64,000 nt of DNA from positions 620,001 through 684,000 of the forward strand of contig NZ_CP137079.1 in the NCBI RefSeq assembly GCF_033170155.1, read 5' to 3'. The stretch comes from Raineyella sp. W15-4 (GTDB lineage Bacteria; Actinomycetota; Actinomycetes; Propionibacteriales; Propionibacteriaceae). This document shows positions 36,480-45,102 of this stretch, piece by piece (position 1 is the stretch's first letter; each line of letters starts with the position of its first letter). Made by a program: the position numbers and the translations under genes. Below the pieces are notes generated by a model. It made no database searches and was not told where the DNA came from. It saw nothing but the letters and a program-made list of their open reading frames with translations.

Positions 36480-37640
36480 ATGCATGTCCCCGACGGATTC
36501 CTCGGCGTCCCTACCTCCGTGGCCACCGGCGCCCTCGCGGCCGTGGCCCTCGGCCTGGCCCTGCGGGGGTCGCGCCGTGAGCTCGGCGAGCTCGGGGCGG
36601 TCCGCGCGGGCCTGACCGCGTGCTTCATCTTCGCCGCGCAGATGGTCAACTTCCCCGTCGCGGCCGGCACCTCCGGACATCTGCTGGGCGGAGCGCTGGC
36701 GGTCGCCCTGGTCGGACCGTGGACCGCGGTGCTGGTGATGTCCTGCGTCCTGGTGGTGCAGGCACTGGTCTTCGCCGACGGTGGCGTCACCGCGCTGGGG
36801 ACGAACATCCTGCTGATGGGTGTCGTCGGGGTCGGCGTCGCCACCCTGGTCTCATACGGCGTGACGGCGATCCTCGGCCGGCGGGGCCGAGCGGTGGGGC
36901 GTCCGGTCGGCCGGGGCGGGGTGATCGCGGCGAGCGCGGCGGGGGCATTCGTGTCGGTCCCCACCGCCGCGGCCGCGTTCTGCCTGCTGTACGCGATCGG
37001 GGGCGCGGTGCCGATCCCGCTCGGCGCACTCACCCTGGCGATGGTGGGCACCCATCTGCTGATCGGTGTCGGGGAGGCGGTGATCACCGCGGCGGTGGTC
37101 GGGGCGGTGCTCGCCGTCCGGCCCGACCTGGTCCGGCTGGCCGGCCGCGAGGGCACCCCGGTGACCGCGGTGACGCTCGCCGACGGCACCGTGGTGCTGC
37201 GGTCGGCCGTGGGCGGTGCCGCATCGGGGGTCGGTGTGTCGTCGGGGGGTGGGGCGTCGGGGGATGGCGCGGACGCCGATGTCCGGCGCCGGGCCGAGCG
37301 GCCGCGGCTGGGCCGGGGCACTGCTGTCATCGCGTTGGCGGCCACGGTCGTCGTCGCCGGAGGGCTCAGTCTCTTTGCCTCGACCAGTCCCGACGGCCTG
37401 GAGCATGTGGCGGGTGCCCTCGGCTTCGCCGGCAGCGCCGTCTCACCACTGGTACACACCCCATTGGCCGACTACGGCATCGCCGGCCTGGGTGCCGTCG
37501 GGACCACGCTGGCCGGCCTGTTCGGGGTCGCCCTGACCCTCGGTCTCGGCCTGTTGGTCGTCAGTGGGGTCCGCCGCGGTCGGCCGCGTGGGGCGGGAGC
37601 GGTCGACGATCAGCCCCGGCCCACCGAGGAGCGCCGATGA
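36480..37640 (+). CDS. cbiM: ECF-type cobalt/nickel transporter CbiM-CbiN-like fusion
   Basis: Substrate-specific membrane component of an energy-coupling-factor transporter for Co2+ or Ni2+, 386 residues. The N-terminal MHVPDGFLG is the family signature; Met1 and His2 coordinate the metal in known CbiM/NikM proteins, so the start is fixed. Six or seven helices follow, with FAAQMVNFPVAAGTSGHLLGG carrying the conserved His. After a Gly/Ser and charged linker (~240-270), the C-terminal domain has two helices around SPDGLEHVAGALGF, the PDGLE motif of CbiN/NikN. Thus M and N are fused, as in NikMN. GC-rich codon usage is like the neighbours. Confidence 0.9.
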   Translation: MHVPDGFLGVPTSVATGALAAVALGLALRGSRRELGELGAVRAGLTACFIFAAQMVNFPVAAGTSGHLLGGALAVALVGPWTAVLVMSCVLVVQALVFADGGVTALGTNILLMGVVGVGVATLVSYGVTAILGRRGRAVGRPVGRGGVIAASAAGAFVSVPTAAAAFCLLYAIGGAVPIPLGALTLAMVGTHLLIGVGEAVITAAVVGAVLAVRPDLVRLAGREGTPVTAVTLADGTVVLRSAVGGAASGVGVSSGGGASGDGADADVRRRAERPRLGRGTAVIALAATVVVAGGLSLFASTSPDGLEHVAGALGFAGSAVSPLVHTPLADYGIAGLGAVGTTLAGLFGVALTLGLGLLVVSGVRRGRPRGAGAVDDQPRPTEERR

Positions 37641-38479
37641 CCGCCGCGGTGGTCCTGCCCACCTCGCCGCCGGTGCTGCTCGCCGGTCACACCCCCGGCA
37701 TCGCCCGGCCGTGGGAGCGGCCGAGCCTGGTCCGGTCACTGCCTGCGGAGACCAAGCTCATTGCCCTGGTCGGCTTCGCTCTGGTCGTGGTGGCGGCGCC
37801 GGCCGCCGCGTGGCCGGTGCTGCTGCTCGCCGTCGCCGGGCTGGTGGCCGTCGCCGTGATCGCCCGGGTGCCGTTCGGCTGGGCGCTGCGACGTGCCGGG
37901 GTCGAGCTGCCATTCCTGGTGTTCGCGCTGCTGATGCCGATCGTCGCGACCGGTGAGCGGGTGCAGGTCGGTCCGCTGTCCTTGTCGGCGGCGGGTCTGG
38001 TCGGCGGCGCGCTGGTTCTCGCCCGCGCGACGCTCGGGGTGGGGGCGGCCCTCGTGCTCGCCGCCTCCACACCGCCGCACGAGATCATCGAGGGTCTGGG
38101 CCGGCTCCGGCTGCCGCGGGCGCTGGTGGATGTGCTCACCCACATGATCCGCTTCCTCGACATCGTCGCCGACGACCTGCGTCGCCAGGGCATCGCCCAG
38201 GCGGCCCGTGGGGATCACCGGAGCCGGATGGGGCGGCTCGCCGCCACGGCGGCGTCGGCCGGGCACCTTTTCGTCCGCTGTGTCGAACGCGGCGAGCGGC
38301 TCCAGCTCGCCATGCTGTCCCGCGGGTACCGCGGCGCGCTGCCGCCGAGTGGCAGGCCCGCCGCGACGGCGGGGGAGTGGGGCCGGGCACTCGCTCTGCC
38401 GGTGGTGGTCGGCGCCGTCCTGCTGACTGTGCTCGTGGCCGGGTCGGTGGGGCCGCTGGGAGCGGGGGGACCGCGATGA
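37637..38479 (+). CDS. cbiQ: ECF transporter T component for Co/Ni
   Basis: Transmembrane T component that couples the ATPase to CbiM, 280 residues with five or six helices. The coupling helices contain the Ala-Arg-Gly motifs: QAARGDHRSRMGRLA (residues ~191-205) and a second as MLSRGYRGALP (~230-240). An N-terminal ~35-residue segment is polar. ATG 37637 overlaps the cbiM stop (ATGA). Confidence 0.88.
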   Translation: MTAAVVLPTSPPVLLAGHTPGIARPWERPSLVRSLPAETKLIALVGFALVVVAAPAAAWPVLLLAVAGLVAVAVIARVPFGWALRRAGVELPFLVFALLMPIVATGERVQVGPLSLSAAGLVGGALVLARATLGVGAALVLAASTPPHEIIEGLGRLRLPRALVDVLTHMIRFLDIVADDLRRQGIAQAARGDHRSRMGRLAATAASAGHLFVRCVERGERLQLAMLSRGYRGALPPSGRPAATAGEWGRALALPVVVGAVLLTVLVAGSVGPLGAGGPR

Positions 38480-39291
38480 AGGCCGGTGCCGCGATGAAGC
38501 CCGGCACCGGGCCGACGTCGCCGCCCGCTCTCGTCGTCGAGGGCCTGGCGTTCGCCTATCCCGACGGCCGGCAGGTGCTGTTCGGCGTCGACCTGACCGT
38601 GGCGGCCGGCGAGCGGATCGCCCTGGTGGGGCCGAACGGCGCGGGGAAGACCACCCTGCTGCTGCACCTCAACGGCACTCTCGGCCCCGCGTCGGGGGGC
38701 GTCGGCGTCGGCGAGGTCCGGGTGGCCGGGGTGCCGGTCCGTCCCGACACGCTGAGGGAGGTCCGGCGCCGGGTCGGGATCGTCTTCCAGGACCCCGACG
38801 ACCAACTGTTCCTGCCCACCGTCGGCCGCGATGTCGCCTTCGGACCGGCGAACCTCGGTTGGTCGCCCGAGGAGGTCGACCACCGGGTCACCGACGCCCT
38901 GGAGCGGGTGGGAATGGCGGGTCTGCGGGACCGTACGCCGCACCACCTCTCCTTCGGTCAGAAGCGGCGGGTCGCCCTGGCCGGGGTGCTGGCGATGGAC
39001 CCCGATGTCCTCGTGCTCGACGAGCCGTCCTCCAACCTGGACCCGGCCGCGCGTCGGGAGCTGGCCGAGATCCTCGACTCCCTCGATGTCACCGTCGTGA
39101 TGGTCACCCATGATCTGCCGTACGCGGCCCAGTTGTGCACCCGGTGCGCGGTCCTTGACGGTGGCCGGATCGTTGCCGACGGGCCGGTGCTCGACGTGCT
39201 GGGGGACGCCGATCTGCTCGCCGCGCACCGGCTCGAGCTGCCGCACGGCTTCCGGCTGGCGCCGGAGGTCGACGAGGAGCGGGCGCGATGA
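38476..39291 (+). CDS. cbiO: ECF transporter ATP-binding protein for Co/Ni
   Basis: Cytoplasmic ATPase of the metal importer, 271 residues. Walker A GPNGAGKTT (residues ~56-64), Q-loop in GIVFQDPDDQLF, signature LSFGQKRRVALAGVL, Walker B VLVLDEPSSNLD and switch His in VTHDLPYA; FQDPDDQLF is typical of the CbiO/EcfA group. It normally works as a homodimer when only one ATPase gene is present. The first ~20 residues (two M-K repeats) are an extension; ATG 38476 overlaps the cbiQ stop. Confidence 0.92.
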   Translation: MKAGAAMKPGTGPTSPPALVVEGLAFAYPDGRQVLFGVDLTVAAGERIALVGPNGAGKTTLLLHLNGTLGPASGGVGVGEVRVAGVPVRPDTLREVRRRVGIVFQDPDDQLFLPTVGRDVAFGPANLGWSPEEVDHRVTDALERVGMAGLRDRTPHHLSFGQKRRVALAGVLAMDPDVLVLDEPSSNLDPAARRELAEILDSLDVTVVMVTHDLPYAAQLCTRCAVLDGGRIVADGPVLDVLGDADLLAAHRLELPHGFRLAPEVDEERAR

Positions 39292-39605
39292 ACCGTCCGG
39301 CCGATGGGCCACTGCCCATCCCGGCCGACGACATCGACGCCTGGGCGGCACGGTTCGACCTGCTCGGTGACCCGACCCGGCTGAGCCTGCTGGCGTACAT
39401 GCACCTGCATCCGGGTTGTACGGTCGGCGAACTCGCCGCGGCCGCCGGGACTACGCCCACCACCACGTCGCAGGCCCTCCGGGTGCTGCGACGACAGGGC
39501 TGGGTGGGAGTGGAACGGGATGGTCGGCTGATGCGCTACACCCTTCTTGATGACCTGGCTCACCGGGTGCTGCACCTGATGGGTCACCGTCACGCCGTCG
39601 GCTGA
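39288..39605 (+). CDS. ArsR/SmtB-family metal-sensing repressor
   Basis: 105-residue winged-helix regulator. FDLLGDPTRLSLLAYM is the dimer/helix-1 signature, TVGELAAAAGTTPTTTSQAL the helix-turn-helix (residues ~45-64), and the wing contains VERDGRLMRYTL. The C-terminal helix and tail hold Asp88/Asp89, His92, His96, His100 and His102, a pattern like the alpha-5 Ni/Co sites of NmtR and KmtR. It overlaps cbiO by ATGA and is last in the importer operon, so it probably senses the imported metal and binds the operator at 36429-36452. Known ArsR proteins release DNA on metal binding, which would be an unusual logic for an uptake system; the regulation direction is open. Confidence 0.85.
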   Translation: MNRPADGPLPIPADDIDAWAARFDLLGDPTRLSLLAYMHLHPGCTVGELAAAAGTTPTTTSQALRVLRRQGWVGVERDGRLMRYTLLDDLAHRVLHLMGHRHAVG

Positions 39606-39627
39606 CGGTGGGTGCGGGGCCGACGGT

Positions 39628-40878
39628 TCATGTGCGGAGGCGGATGGTGCCGTGGTTGGTGATGAGGAAGTGTTGGCCGCGGGGGGTGGTCCAGTGCCAG
39701 TGGCCGGGTTGGGGTTGGGTCGACAGGTAGCCGCCGTGGGTGCGGGCGCGGTGGGCGGTCCGGCCGAGTGGGCCGAGGTTGTCTGGTGTGGTGGGTCCGC
39801 CGCGTGCCGAGGGGATCGTGTGGTCGATGTCGGTGTGTCGGGCGGTGAGGGTGGCGTAGGGGGCGACTTCGACGGGCTGGGCCAGGATCAGTTGTTCGCG
39901 GATCCGGTCGGGTACCTCGTAGGCATCGACCGGGATCGACTCGGCGTGGTTGATCACCCGGGTCAGCCGGACCCGGCACCCGGCCAATAGCTCGCCGAGG
40001 GCGGTGTGGGCGAGGGGGCCGTGGCCCTCGACCCGGGCCAGGTCTGCCCCGGGGGTGGTGTGGACGTACAGGTGCACGATCGGGGTCTGGGCGGGATGTT
40101 GGCCGCGGGCGAGCAGCCCCAGGGCGCGGGCCCGGCGGGCATCCAAATCGGTCGTGTCGCCGGCGGCGGCCAACTCCGCGGCCATGGTGGCGAGGGTCTG
40201 GTCGAGTTGGGCGGCGTCGGCGGTGTCCAGGACACCGACCACGTCGGCGGCGGCGATCTCGCCCTCCAGCAGGCGTTGGGCCCGGGCCCAGGAGATCCCG
40301 GGCAGGGTGTCGCCGATCCGGTCGTCGATCCACACGACGCTGGCCGCGGGGAGGTGGTGGCAGCGGCGGGCGACCTGGACGGCGCGCCAGACGGGGAGGT
40401 GGCCGTGGATCATCTGGTTCCACAGTCGGGGGTGGCGCCATTTCAGATCCAGGGCGTCGGAGATCGTCTGCCTCGCCCGGTCCGGGGCCAACTCCAGTGC
40501 CCCGCCGACCTCCAGGTGGAGGAACTCCGGCACCGCCGGGGTCCCCTCACCCCCCAAGGAGACGAGTTGTTCCCGGTCGACCGGGCCGGCCGCCTCGACC
40601 AGGTCGGCGACCAGGGCCAGGCGGCGGATCTCGGCGAACCGGGCCAACGCCTCCACCTCCGCCAACTGGGCGAGATGATCAGCCGGATCCTCCGGCAGAC
40701 CATACCCGGCGGTCACCGCCACCGGGTCCCCTTCCTCACCGTTCTGGCCGGTGAGGGTGACCATCAGCCCATCGACCAACAACGGCGCACCATCGGCGAC
40801 CGGCCGGGCCGGCGCCGGCCGGAAGAAGTCCGGCCACCCCGGCAACCCCGGCAACACGGGACTCGTGTCCTCATCCAT
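39628..40878 (-). CDS. DUF222 / HNH endonuclease-domain protein (13E12 family)
   Basis: 416-residue protein of the DUF222 family, found in many copies in actinobacterial genomes and called REP13E12 in mycobacteria; function unsettled. The first ~300 residues are helical DUF222. The C-terminal HNH-like motif reads HTDIDHTIPSARGG, then TPDNLGPLGRTAHRARTHGG; the usual LCR-x-HH has become LGR-x-AH, so zinc/metal binding may be weakened. The start at ATG 40878 has TAGCGT 7 nt upstream (leaderless); a TTG 10 codons upstream is the alternative. It converges on the arsR gene and has no partner genes. The 261 nt before it hold short ACGGGA-containing repeats and nothing else recognisable. Confidence 0.75.
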   Translation of the reverse strand: MDEDTSPVLPGLPGWPDFFRPAPARPVADGAPLLVDGLMVTLTGQNGEEGDPVAVTAGYGLPEDPADHLAQLAEVEALARFAEIRRLALVADLVEAAGPVDREQLVSLGGEGTPAVPEFLHLEVGGALELAPDRARQTISDALDLKWRHPRLWNQMIHGHLPVWRAVQVARRCHHLPAASVVWIDDRIGDTLPGISWARAQRLLEGEIAAADVVGVLDTADAAQLDQTLATMAAELAAAGDTTDLDARRARALGLLARGQHPAQTPIVHLYVHTTPGADLARVEGHGPLAHTALGELLAGCRVRLTRVINHAESIPVDAYEVPDRIREQLILAQPVEVAPYATLTARHTDIDHTIPSARGGPTTPDNLGPLGRTAHRARTHGGYLSTQPQPGHWHWTTPRGQHFLITNHGTIRLRT

Positions 40879-40885
40879 GACCCCA

Positions 40886-40891
40886 ACGCTA
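40886..40891 (-). promoter_or_regulatory. -10 hexamer TAGCGT, leaderless start
   Basis: On the minus strand TAGCGT is followed by TGGGGTC (7 nt) and ATG 40878. Confidence 0.5.
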
Positions 40892-41139
40892 GACCAAGGG
40901 TCAGACAATCAATCGAACACACAGTCGAAACCATCCGAGTGCCACGGGAACTGGAACCACGGGAACAGGACACACGGGACGGAGAGGGCCATGGCCCCCG
41001 GACCGTACCCACCGCCGACAGCTCCTTCTCTGGGCCTGCCCAATGGTCCTTCGGGGTGGACCACAACCTGGCAGCCGCCCGAGCCCGACCCAGTCGAGCT
41101 TTGGCCGAGCCTGCCCCCGATCGCCGCCCGCGCCGCACC

Positions 41140-43146
41140 TCACCAGATCCGGACGCGCTCCTCGGGATCGAGCCACATGCCGTCGCCGGGCCGGGTGGCG
41201 TACGTCGCGTGGAAGGCGTCGACGTTGCGCAGGGTCTGGTTGCAGCGGAACTCCGAGGGGGAGTGCGGGTCGGTCGCCAGGCGCTGCCGGACGGTCTCCG
41301 GGCGGGTCTTCTGCTGCCAGGTCCGGGCGAAGTTCATGAAGAACCGCTCCTCCCCGGTCAGTCCCTCGATCGGTTCCGGCTCTCGCACCTCTCCGGTGTC
41401 CGGGTCGGTCAGCGCGATCCGCCAGGCGTCGTACGCGATGGACACCCCACCCAGATCACCGATGTTCTCCCCGATGGTGAGTGCCCCGTTCACCGTCAGC
41501 CCGTCGGCGCCCTCGGGCGAGAGCGCGTCGTACTGGGCGATCAGCGCCGTGGTGCGGGCCGTGAACGCCGCGCGGTCCTCGTCGGTCCACCAGTCCCGCA
41601 GCCGGCCGTCGCCGTCGCAGGTCGAGCCCTGGTCGTCGAAGCCGTGGCCGATCTCGTGGCCGATCACCGCCCCGATCCCGCCGTAGTTGACCGCGTCGTC
41701 GGCCTCCGGGTGGAAGAACGGGGACTGCAGGATGGCGGCCGGGAAGACGATCTCGTTGCGCAGCGGGTGGTAGTACGCGTTGACCGTCTGCGGAGTCATG
41801 AACCACTCTTCCCGGTCGATCGGCCCGCCGAGCTTGGCCAGGTCCCGGTCGGTCTCGAACTCCGCGGTGCGACGTACGTTGCCGATCAGGTCGTCGGGGA
41901 CGATCGACAGCTTGGTGTAGTCGATCCACTTCGTCGGGTAGCCGATCTTCGGGGTGAACTTGGCGAGCTTGGCCAGCGCCTCCGCCCGGGTCGCGTCGGT
42001 CATCCAGTCCAGCCGGCTGATCGAGCGGCGGTAGGCCTCGAGCAGGTTGCCGACCAACTCGTCGCAGCGTTCCTTGGCGGCCGGCGGGAAGTATCGCTCC
42101 ACGTAGAGCCGTCCCACGGCCTCGCCGACGCAGCCCTCGACCAGACCGACCCCGCGCTTCCACCGCGGCTTGATCGTCGGGGTGCCGGACAGCGTGGTGC
42201 CGTAGAAGGCGAAGTTCTCCGCGGTGAACGCCTCGGGCAGGAACGCCGCGGTGCCGACCAGCAGCCGCCAGCGGGCCCAGGAACGCCAGGCCGGCAGCCG
42301 GTCGGCCACCAGCAGCGGCGCCACGTCGTCGAGGAAGGACGGCTGCGATTCGATCAGCCCGGTGACCTGCTCACCGTCGACACCGAGCGCGTCGAGGTAG
42401 TGGCGCAGGTCCACCGCCGGGTTGATCGCGGCGACGCGATCGGCCAGCGCGTCGATCTCGATCGGGTTGTACGAGGCGACCATGTCGCGGCGGCGGACCT
42501 TGTCCCAGTGGCAGGCGGCGATCGCCGTCTCCAGGTCCATCACCGCCTCGGCCTGTGCCCGCGGGTCGGCCAGCCCGGCCAGCCCGAACATCCGCTCCGC
42601 ATGGTCGACGTACGCCGTCCGGATGTCGGCGTACTGGTCGAGCCGGTAGTACTCCTCGTCCGGCAGGCCCAGCCCGCCCTGGCCGATGAACAGGGCGTAC
42701 GCCTCCGGCCGGCCCGGGTCGGCGTCGACCCCGCCGTACAGCAGGCTGCCGAGCCCGCGGCGGGCGTTGCGGCCGAGCAGTGTGACCACAGAGGGGACAT
42801 CGGTGAGGGCGTCGATCGCGGCCAGCTCGTCCTGCAGCGGGGTGGTGCCGAGGGCCTCGATGGCGGCGGTGTCCATGAAGCCGGCGTAGAGGCCGGCGAT
42901 CCGGTCGGCGTCGGTCTGCGGGCCGTCGTGGACCGCGGGGACACCCAGGCCGGTGACGATGTCGCGGACCGCCTCCTCGGAGCGGTCCCGCAGGTCGCTG
43001 AAGGCGCCGGTGAGCGGCTTGTCCTCGGGGATCACCGCGCGGGCCAGCCAGCTGCCGTTGACGTGCCGGTAGAAGTCCGTGCGGGCGGGGACCGCCTCGT
43101 CCACGGCGGTCAGGTCCAGCACGACGGGGGTCTCCTCAACAGTCAT
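41140..43146 (-). CDS. M13-family zinc metallopeptidase (neprilysin/PepO-like)
   Basis: 668-residue endopeptidase of the M13 family, which cleaves oligopeptides. It has no signal peptide or membrane anchor, so it is probably cytosolic like PepO. Conserved segments: an N-terminal FYRHVNGSWLARAVIPEDKP, VNAYYHPLRNEIVFPAAILQ (substrate strand), the zinc site VIGHEIGHGFDDQGS with HEIGH, the third ligand and partner in GENIGDLGG, and the end WLDPEERVRIW. ATG 43146 overlaps the stop codon of the upstream RarD-like gene (ATGA); it is the last gene of a three-gene minus-strand operon. Confidence 0.92.
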   Translation of the reverse strand: MTVEETPVVLDLTAVDEAVPARTDFYRHVNGSWLARAVIPEDKPLTGAFSDLRDRSEEAVRDIVTGLGVPAVHDGPQTDADRIAGLYAGFMDTAAIEALGTTPLQDELAAIDALTDVPSVVTLLGRNARRGLGSLLYGGVDADPGRPEAYALFIGQGGLGLPDEEYYRLDQYADIRTAYVDHAERMFGLAGLADPRAQAEAVMDLETAIAACHWDKVRRRDMVASYNPIEIDALADRVAAINPAVDLRHYLDALGVDGEQVTGLIESQPSFLDDVAPLLVADRLPAWRSWARWRLLVGTAAFLPEAFTAENFAFYGTTLSGTPTIKPRWKRGVGLVEGCVGEAVGRLYVERYFPPAAKERCDELVGNLLEAYRRSISRLDWMTDATRAEALAKLAKFTPKIGYPTKWIDYTKLSIVPDDLIGNVRRTAEFETDRDLAKLGGPIDREEWFMTPQTVNAYYHPLRNEIVFPAAILQSPFFHPEADDAVNYGGIGAVIGHEIGHGFDDQGSTCDGDGRLRDWWTDEDRAAFTARTTALIAQYDALSPEGADGLTVNGALTIGENIGDLGGVSIAYDAWRIALTDPDTGEVREPEPIEGLTGEERFFMNFARTWQQKTRPETVRQRLATDPHSPSEFRCNQTLRNVDAFHATYATRPGDGMWLDPEERVRIW

Positions 43147-44075
43147 GAGCCGATCGTAGTCGGGCGGCCGCGGCCGGCCCGGCCCAATCGTCGCCACGCC
43201 ACCAGCGCCTCGGCACTGACGATCACCACCGACACCCAGACCAGCAGGAAGCCGGCCCACCGCCCCGGCGACATCACCTCACCCCGCAGCAGCCAGCCGA
43301 TCAGGAACTGCAGGGTGGGCGCCAGGTACTGCAACAGGCCCAGCGCGGTCAGCGGCAGCCGCTGGGCGGCGTCGGCGAAGAACAGCAGTGGGACCAGGGT
43401 GACCAGCCCGCCGACGACCAGCAGCGTGGTGTGCAGCGGGCCGTACGCCGTGAACGTGCCCCGCCCGGTCGCCTGCAGCCAGCCGAGGAAGCCGACGGCG
43501 ACCACGCCGATCCCGAGGCCCTCGACGACCATCCCGGACAGCGCGTCGATCCGGACGCCCTTCTTCATCAGGCCGTAGAGGCCGAAGGTCACCGCCAGCA
43601 CCAGGGCGGCCCACGGCAGCCCGCCGACCTCGACGGTCAGCACCACCACGGCGATCGCGGCGAGCCCGACGGCGAGCCACTGCAGCCGGGAGAGTCGCTC
43701 GTGCAGGAGGAGAACGCCGAGCAGGATCGACAGGATCGGGTTGATGTAGTAGCCGAGGGCGGCGTCCAGGACATGACCGTTGTTGACCGCCCAGATGTAG
43801 GTGCCCCAGTTGACACTGATCAGCACCCCGGCGCCCAGCAGGCTGGCCCAGGCCCGGCGGCTGGTCAGCCCCCGCCAGAACCGCCGCCGCAGCAGCAGGC
43901 AGCCGAGCAGCGCGAAGACCAGCGACCAGACGACCCGCTGGGCGAGGATCTCCACCGCCCCCGCCCGGGCCAGCAACGGCCAGTACAGCGGGAAGAAGCC
44001 CCACAACAGATAGGCGCCCAGCCCGGCCAGCAGGCCACGCCGCAGACCGGGCCGTACGGTGGTGGTGTCGGTCAC
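43143..44075 (-). CDS. RarD-like EamA-family permease
   Basis: 310-residue membrane protein with about ten helices and two EamA halves. The RarD signature is present: GLGAYLLWGFFPLYWPLL at the N-terminus, EILAQRVVWSLVF, and INWGTYIWAVNNGHVLDAALGYYINP (here starting VNWGTY) in the middle. RarD-type proteins are drug/metabolite exporters of unclear substrate; the name comes from chloramphenicol sensitivity. The GTG at 44075 overlaps the stop of the deacetylase gene (GTGA), and its own stop overlaps the M13 peptidase ATG. Confidence 0.87.
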   Translation of the reverse strand: MTDTTTVRPGLRRGLLAGLGAYLLWGFFPLYWPLLARAGAVEILAQRVVWSLVFALLGCLLLRRRFWRGLTSRRAWASLLGAGVLISVNWGTYIWAVNNGHVLDAALGYYINPILSILLGVLLLHERLSRLQWLAVGLAAIAVVVLTVEVGGLPWAALVLAVTFGLYGLMKKGVRIDALSGMVVEGLGIGVVAVGFLGWLQATGRGTFTAYGPLHTTLLVVGGLVTLVPLLFFADAAQRLPLTALGLLQYLAPTLQFLIGWLLRGEVMSPGRWAGFLLVWVSVVIVSAEALVAWRRLGRAGRGRPTTIGS

Positions 44076-44968
44076 GCGATCACGCCGAAGGTGTAGCCGG
44101 CGGTGCGCAGGTCGGTGACGATCTGCGGCAGCGCCTCGGTGGAGATCCGCTTCCCCGGGGCGTCGTGCATCAGGATCACCACGACGTTCGGGTTCTTCAC
44201 CAGCGCCATGTCCTTCTGCACGTTGCCCGCCGCCTCGGCCGGGGTGGTCGGTTCCTTCTTCTTCGCCTCGGCGTCGCCGGTCATCGCGTTCCAGTCGATC
44301 CACGACAGTCCCCGGTCGGTCAGGCCCGCGTCGGCGTCGGCCAGGCCCTTCCATGACATGTGCCCGCCCGGGTAGCGGAAGCAACCCGGCGTGTACCCGG
44401 GCCCAAGCGCGGCCCGGATCGTGTCCAGCGCCTTGGCCTGATCGGTGAGGATGTGGTCGGTGTTCCCACGCCGCTGCGGGTAGAGGTACTGGTAGTCGTG
44501 GCTGAACGAGTGGATGCACACCGCATTGCCCTCGGTCACCTCGCGCTGCACCAGCGCCGGACCGCTGCGACCGAGCCCGGGGGGCCCGGCGATCACGAAG
44601 AAGGTGGCCGGCACGTTATTCGCCCGCAGCGCGTCGAGCACCAGCGGGGTGGCATCGGTGCTCGGGCCGTCGTCGAAGGTGAGGAAGGCGATCTTCTGTT
44701 GCGGGTAGTCCGCGGCGGCCTTCCCCTTCTCCAACCAGTCGTGCACCTTCGCTGCCGGATAGGCGTACGCCTGGGCCGCGGCGTTGTGGTTGGTGCCCGC
44801 CACGACGTACGGCGTCGGGGTCGGGGTGGGGGTCGGTTCGGACCGCTCCCGCGACGGCGGTGCGCAGGCCGACAGCACCATGGCCGCCGACACCACAGCC
44901 ACCAGCAACGGCGGCACCAGGGCCGGGGCCGGGCGGCGGTGACGGAACGACAGGTGGGCTGGGGTCAT
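44072..44968 (-). CDS. Polysaccharide deacetylase lipoprotein (NodB domain)
   Basis: Cell-surface carbohydrate esterase family 4 protein, 298 residues. The N-terminal ~35 residues form a lipoprotein signal with lipobox VLSAC. The NodB motifs are complete: TFDDGPSTDATP (catalytic Asp-Asp), HSFSHDYQYL (metal histidines HxxxH), RYPGGHMSW, DWNAMTGD and ILMHDAP. Such enzymes remove N-acetyl groups from peptidoglycan or other glycans. ATG 44968 is preceded by GGAGGAAG at 8 nt. It leads the operon with the RarD-like permease and the M13 peptidase. Confidence 0.88.
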   Translation of the reverse strand: MTPAHLSFRHRRPAPALVPPLLVAVVSAAMVLSACAPPSRERSEPTPTPTPTPYVVAGTNHNAAAQAYAYPAAKVHDWLEKGKAAADYPQQKIAFLTFDDGPSTDATPLVLDALRANNVPATFFVIAGPPGLGRSGPALVQREVTEGNAVCIHSFSHDYQYLYPQRRGNTDHILTDQAKALDTIRAALGPGYTPGCFRYPGGHMSWKGLADADAGLTDRGLSWIDWNAMTGDAEAKKKEPTTPAEAAGNVQKDMALVKNPNVVVILMHDAPGKRISTEALPQIVTDLRTAGYTFGVIA

Positions 44969-45102
44969 CGAGACTTCCTCCGGGGCGCCGAGCGGCGGGG
45001 CCGTGACGGGGACATGTCCACCCAAGGCTAGGCACGTGCCGGGGCGTCCCGGACGGTCGTGCCGCGCGCGGCGTGTCGCGCGCTCAGGTGGCGTTCAGAC
45101 CG

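Noticed and set aside
40909-41139. Short ACGGGA-containing repeats upstream of the DUF222 gene as a possible attachment site or CRISPR
   Set aside because: Units are 6-9 nt, irregularly spaced and diverged; no spacers, cas genes or integrase nearby.
40006-43578. 1190-residue plus-strand frame opposite the DUF222 and M13 genes
   Set aside because: Antisense shadow of the DUF222, M13 and RarD-like genes; no recognisable domain.
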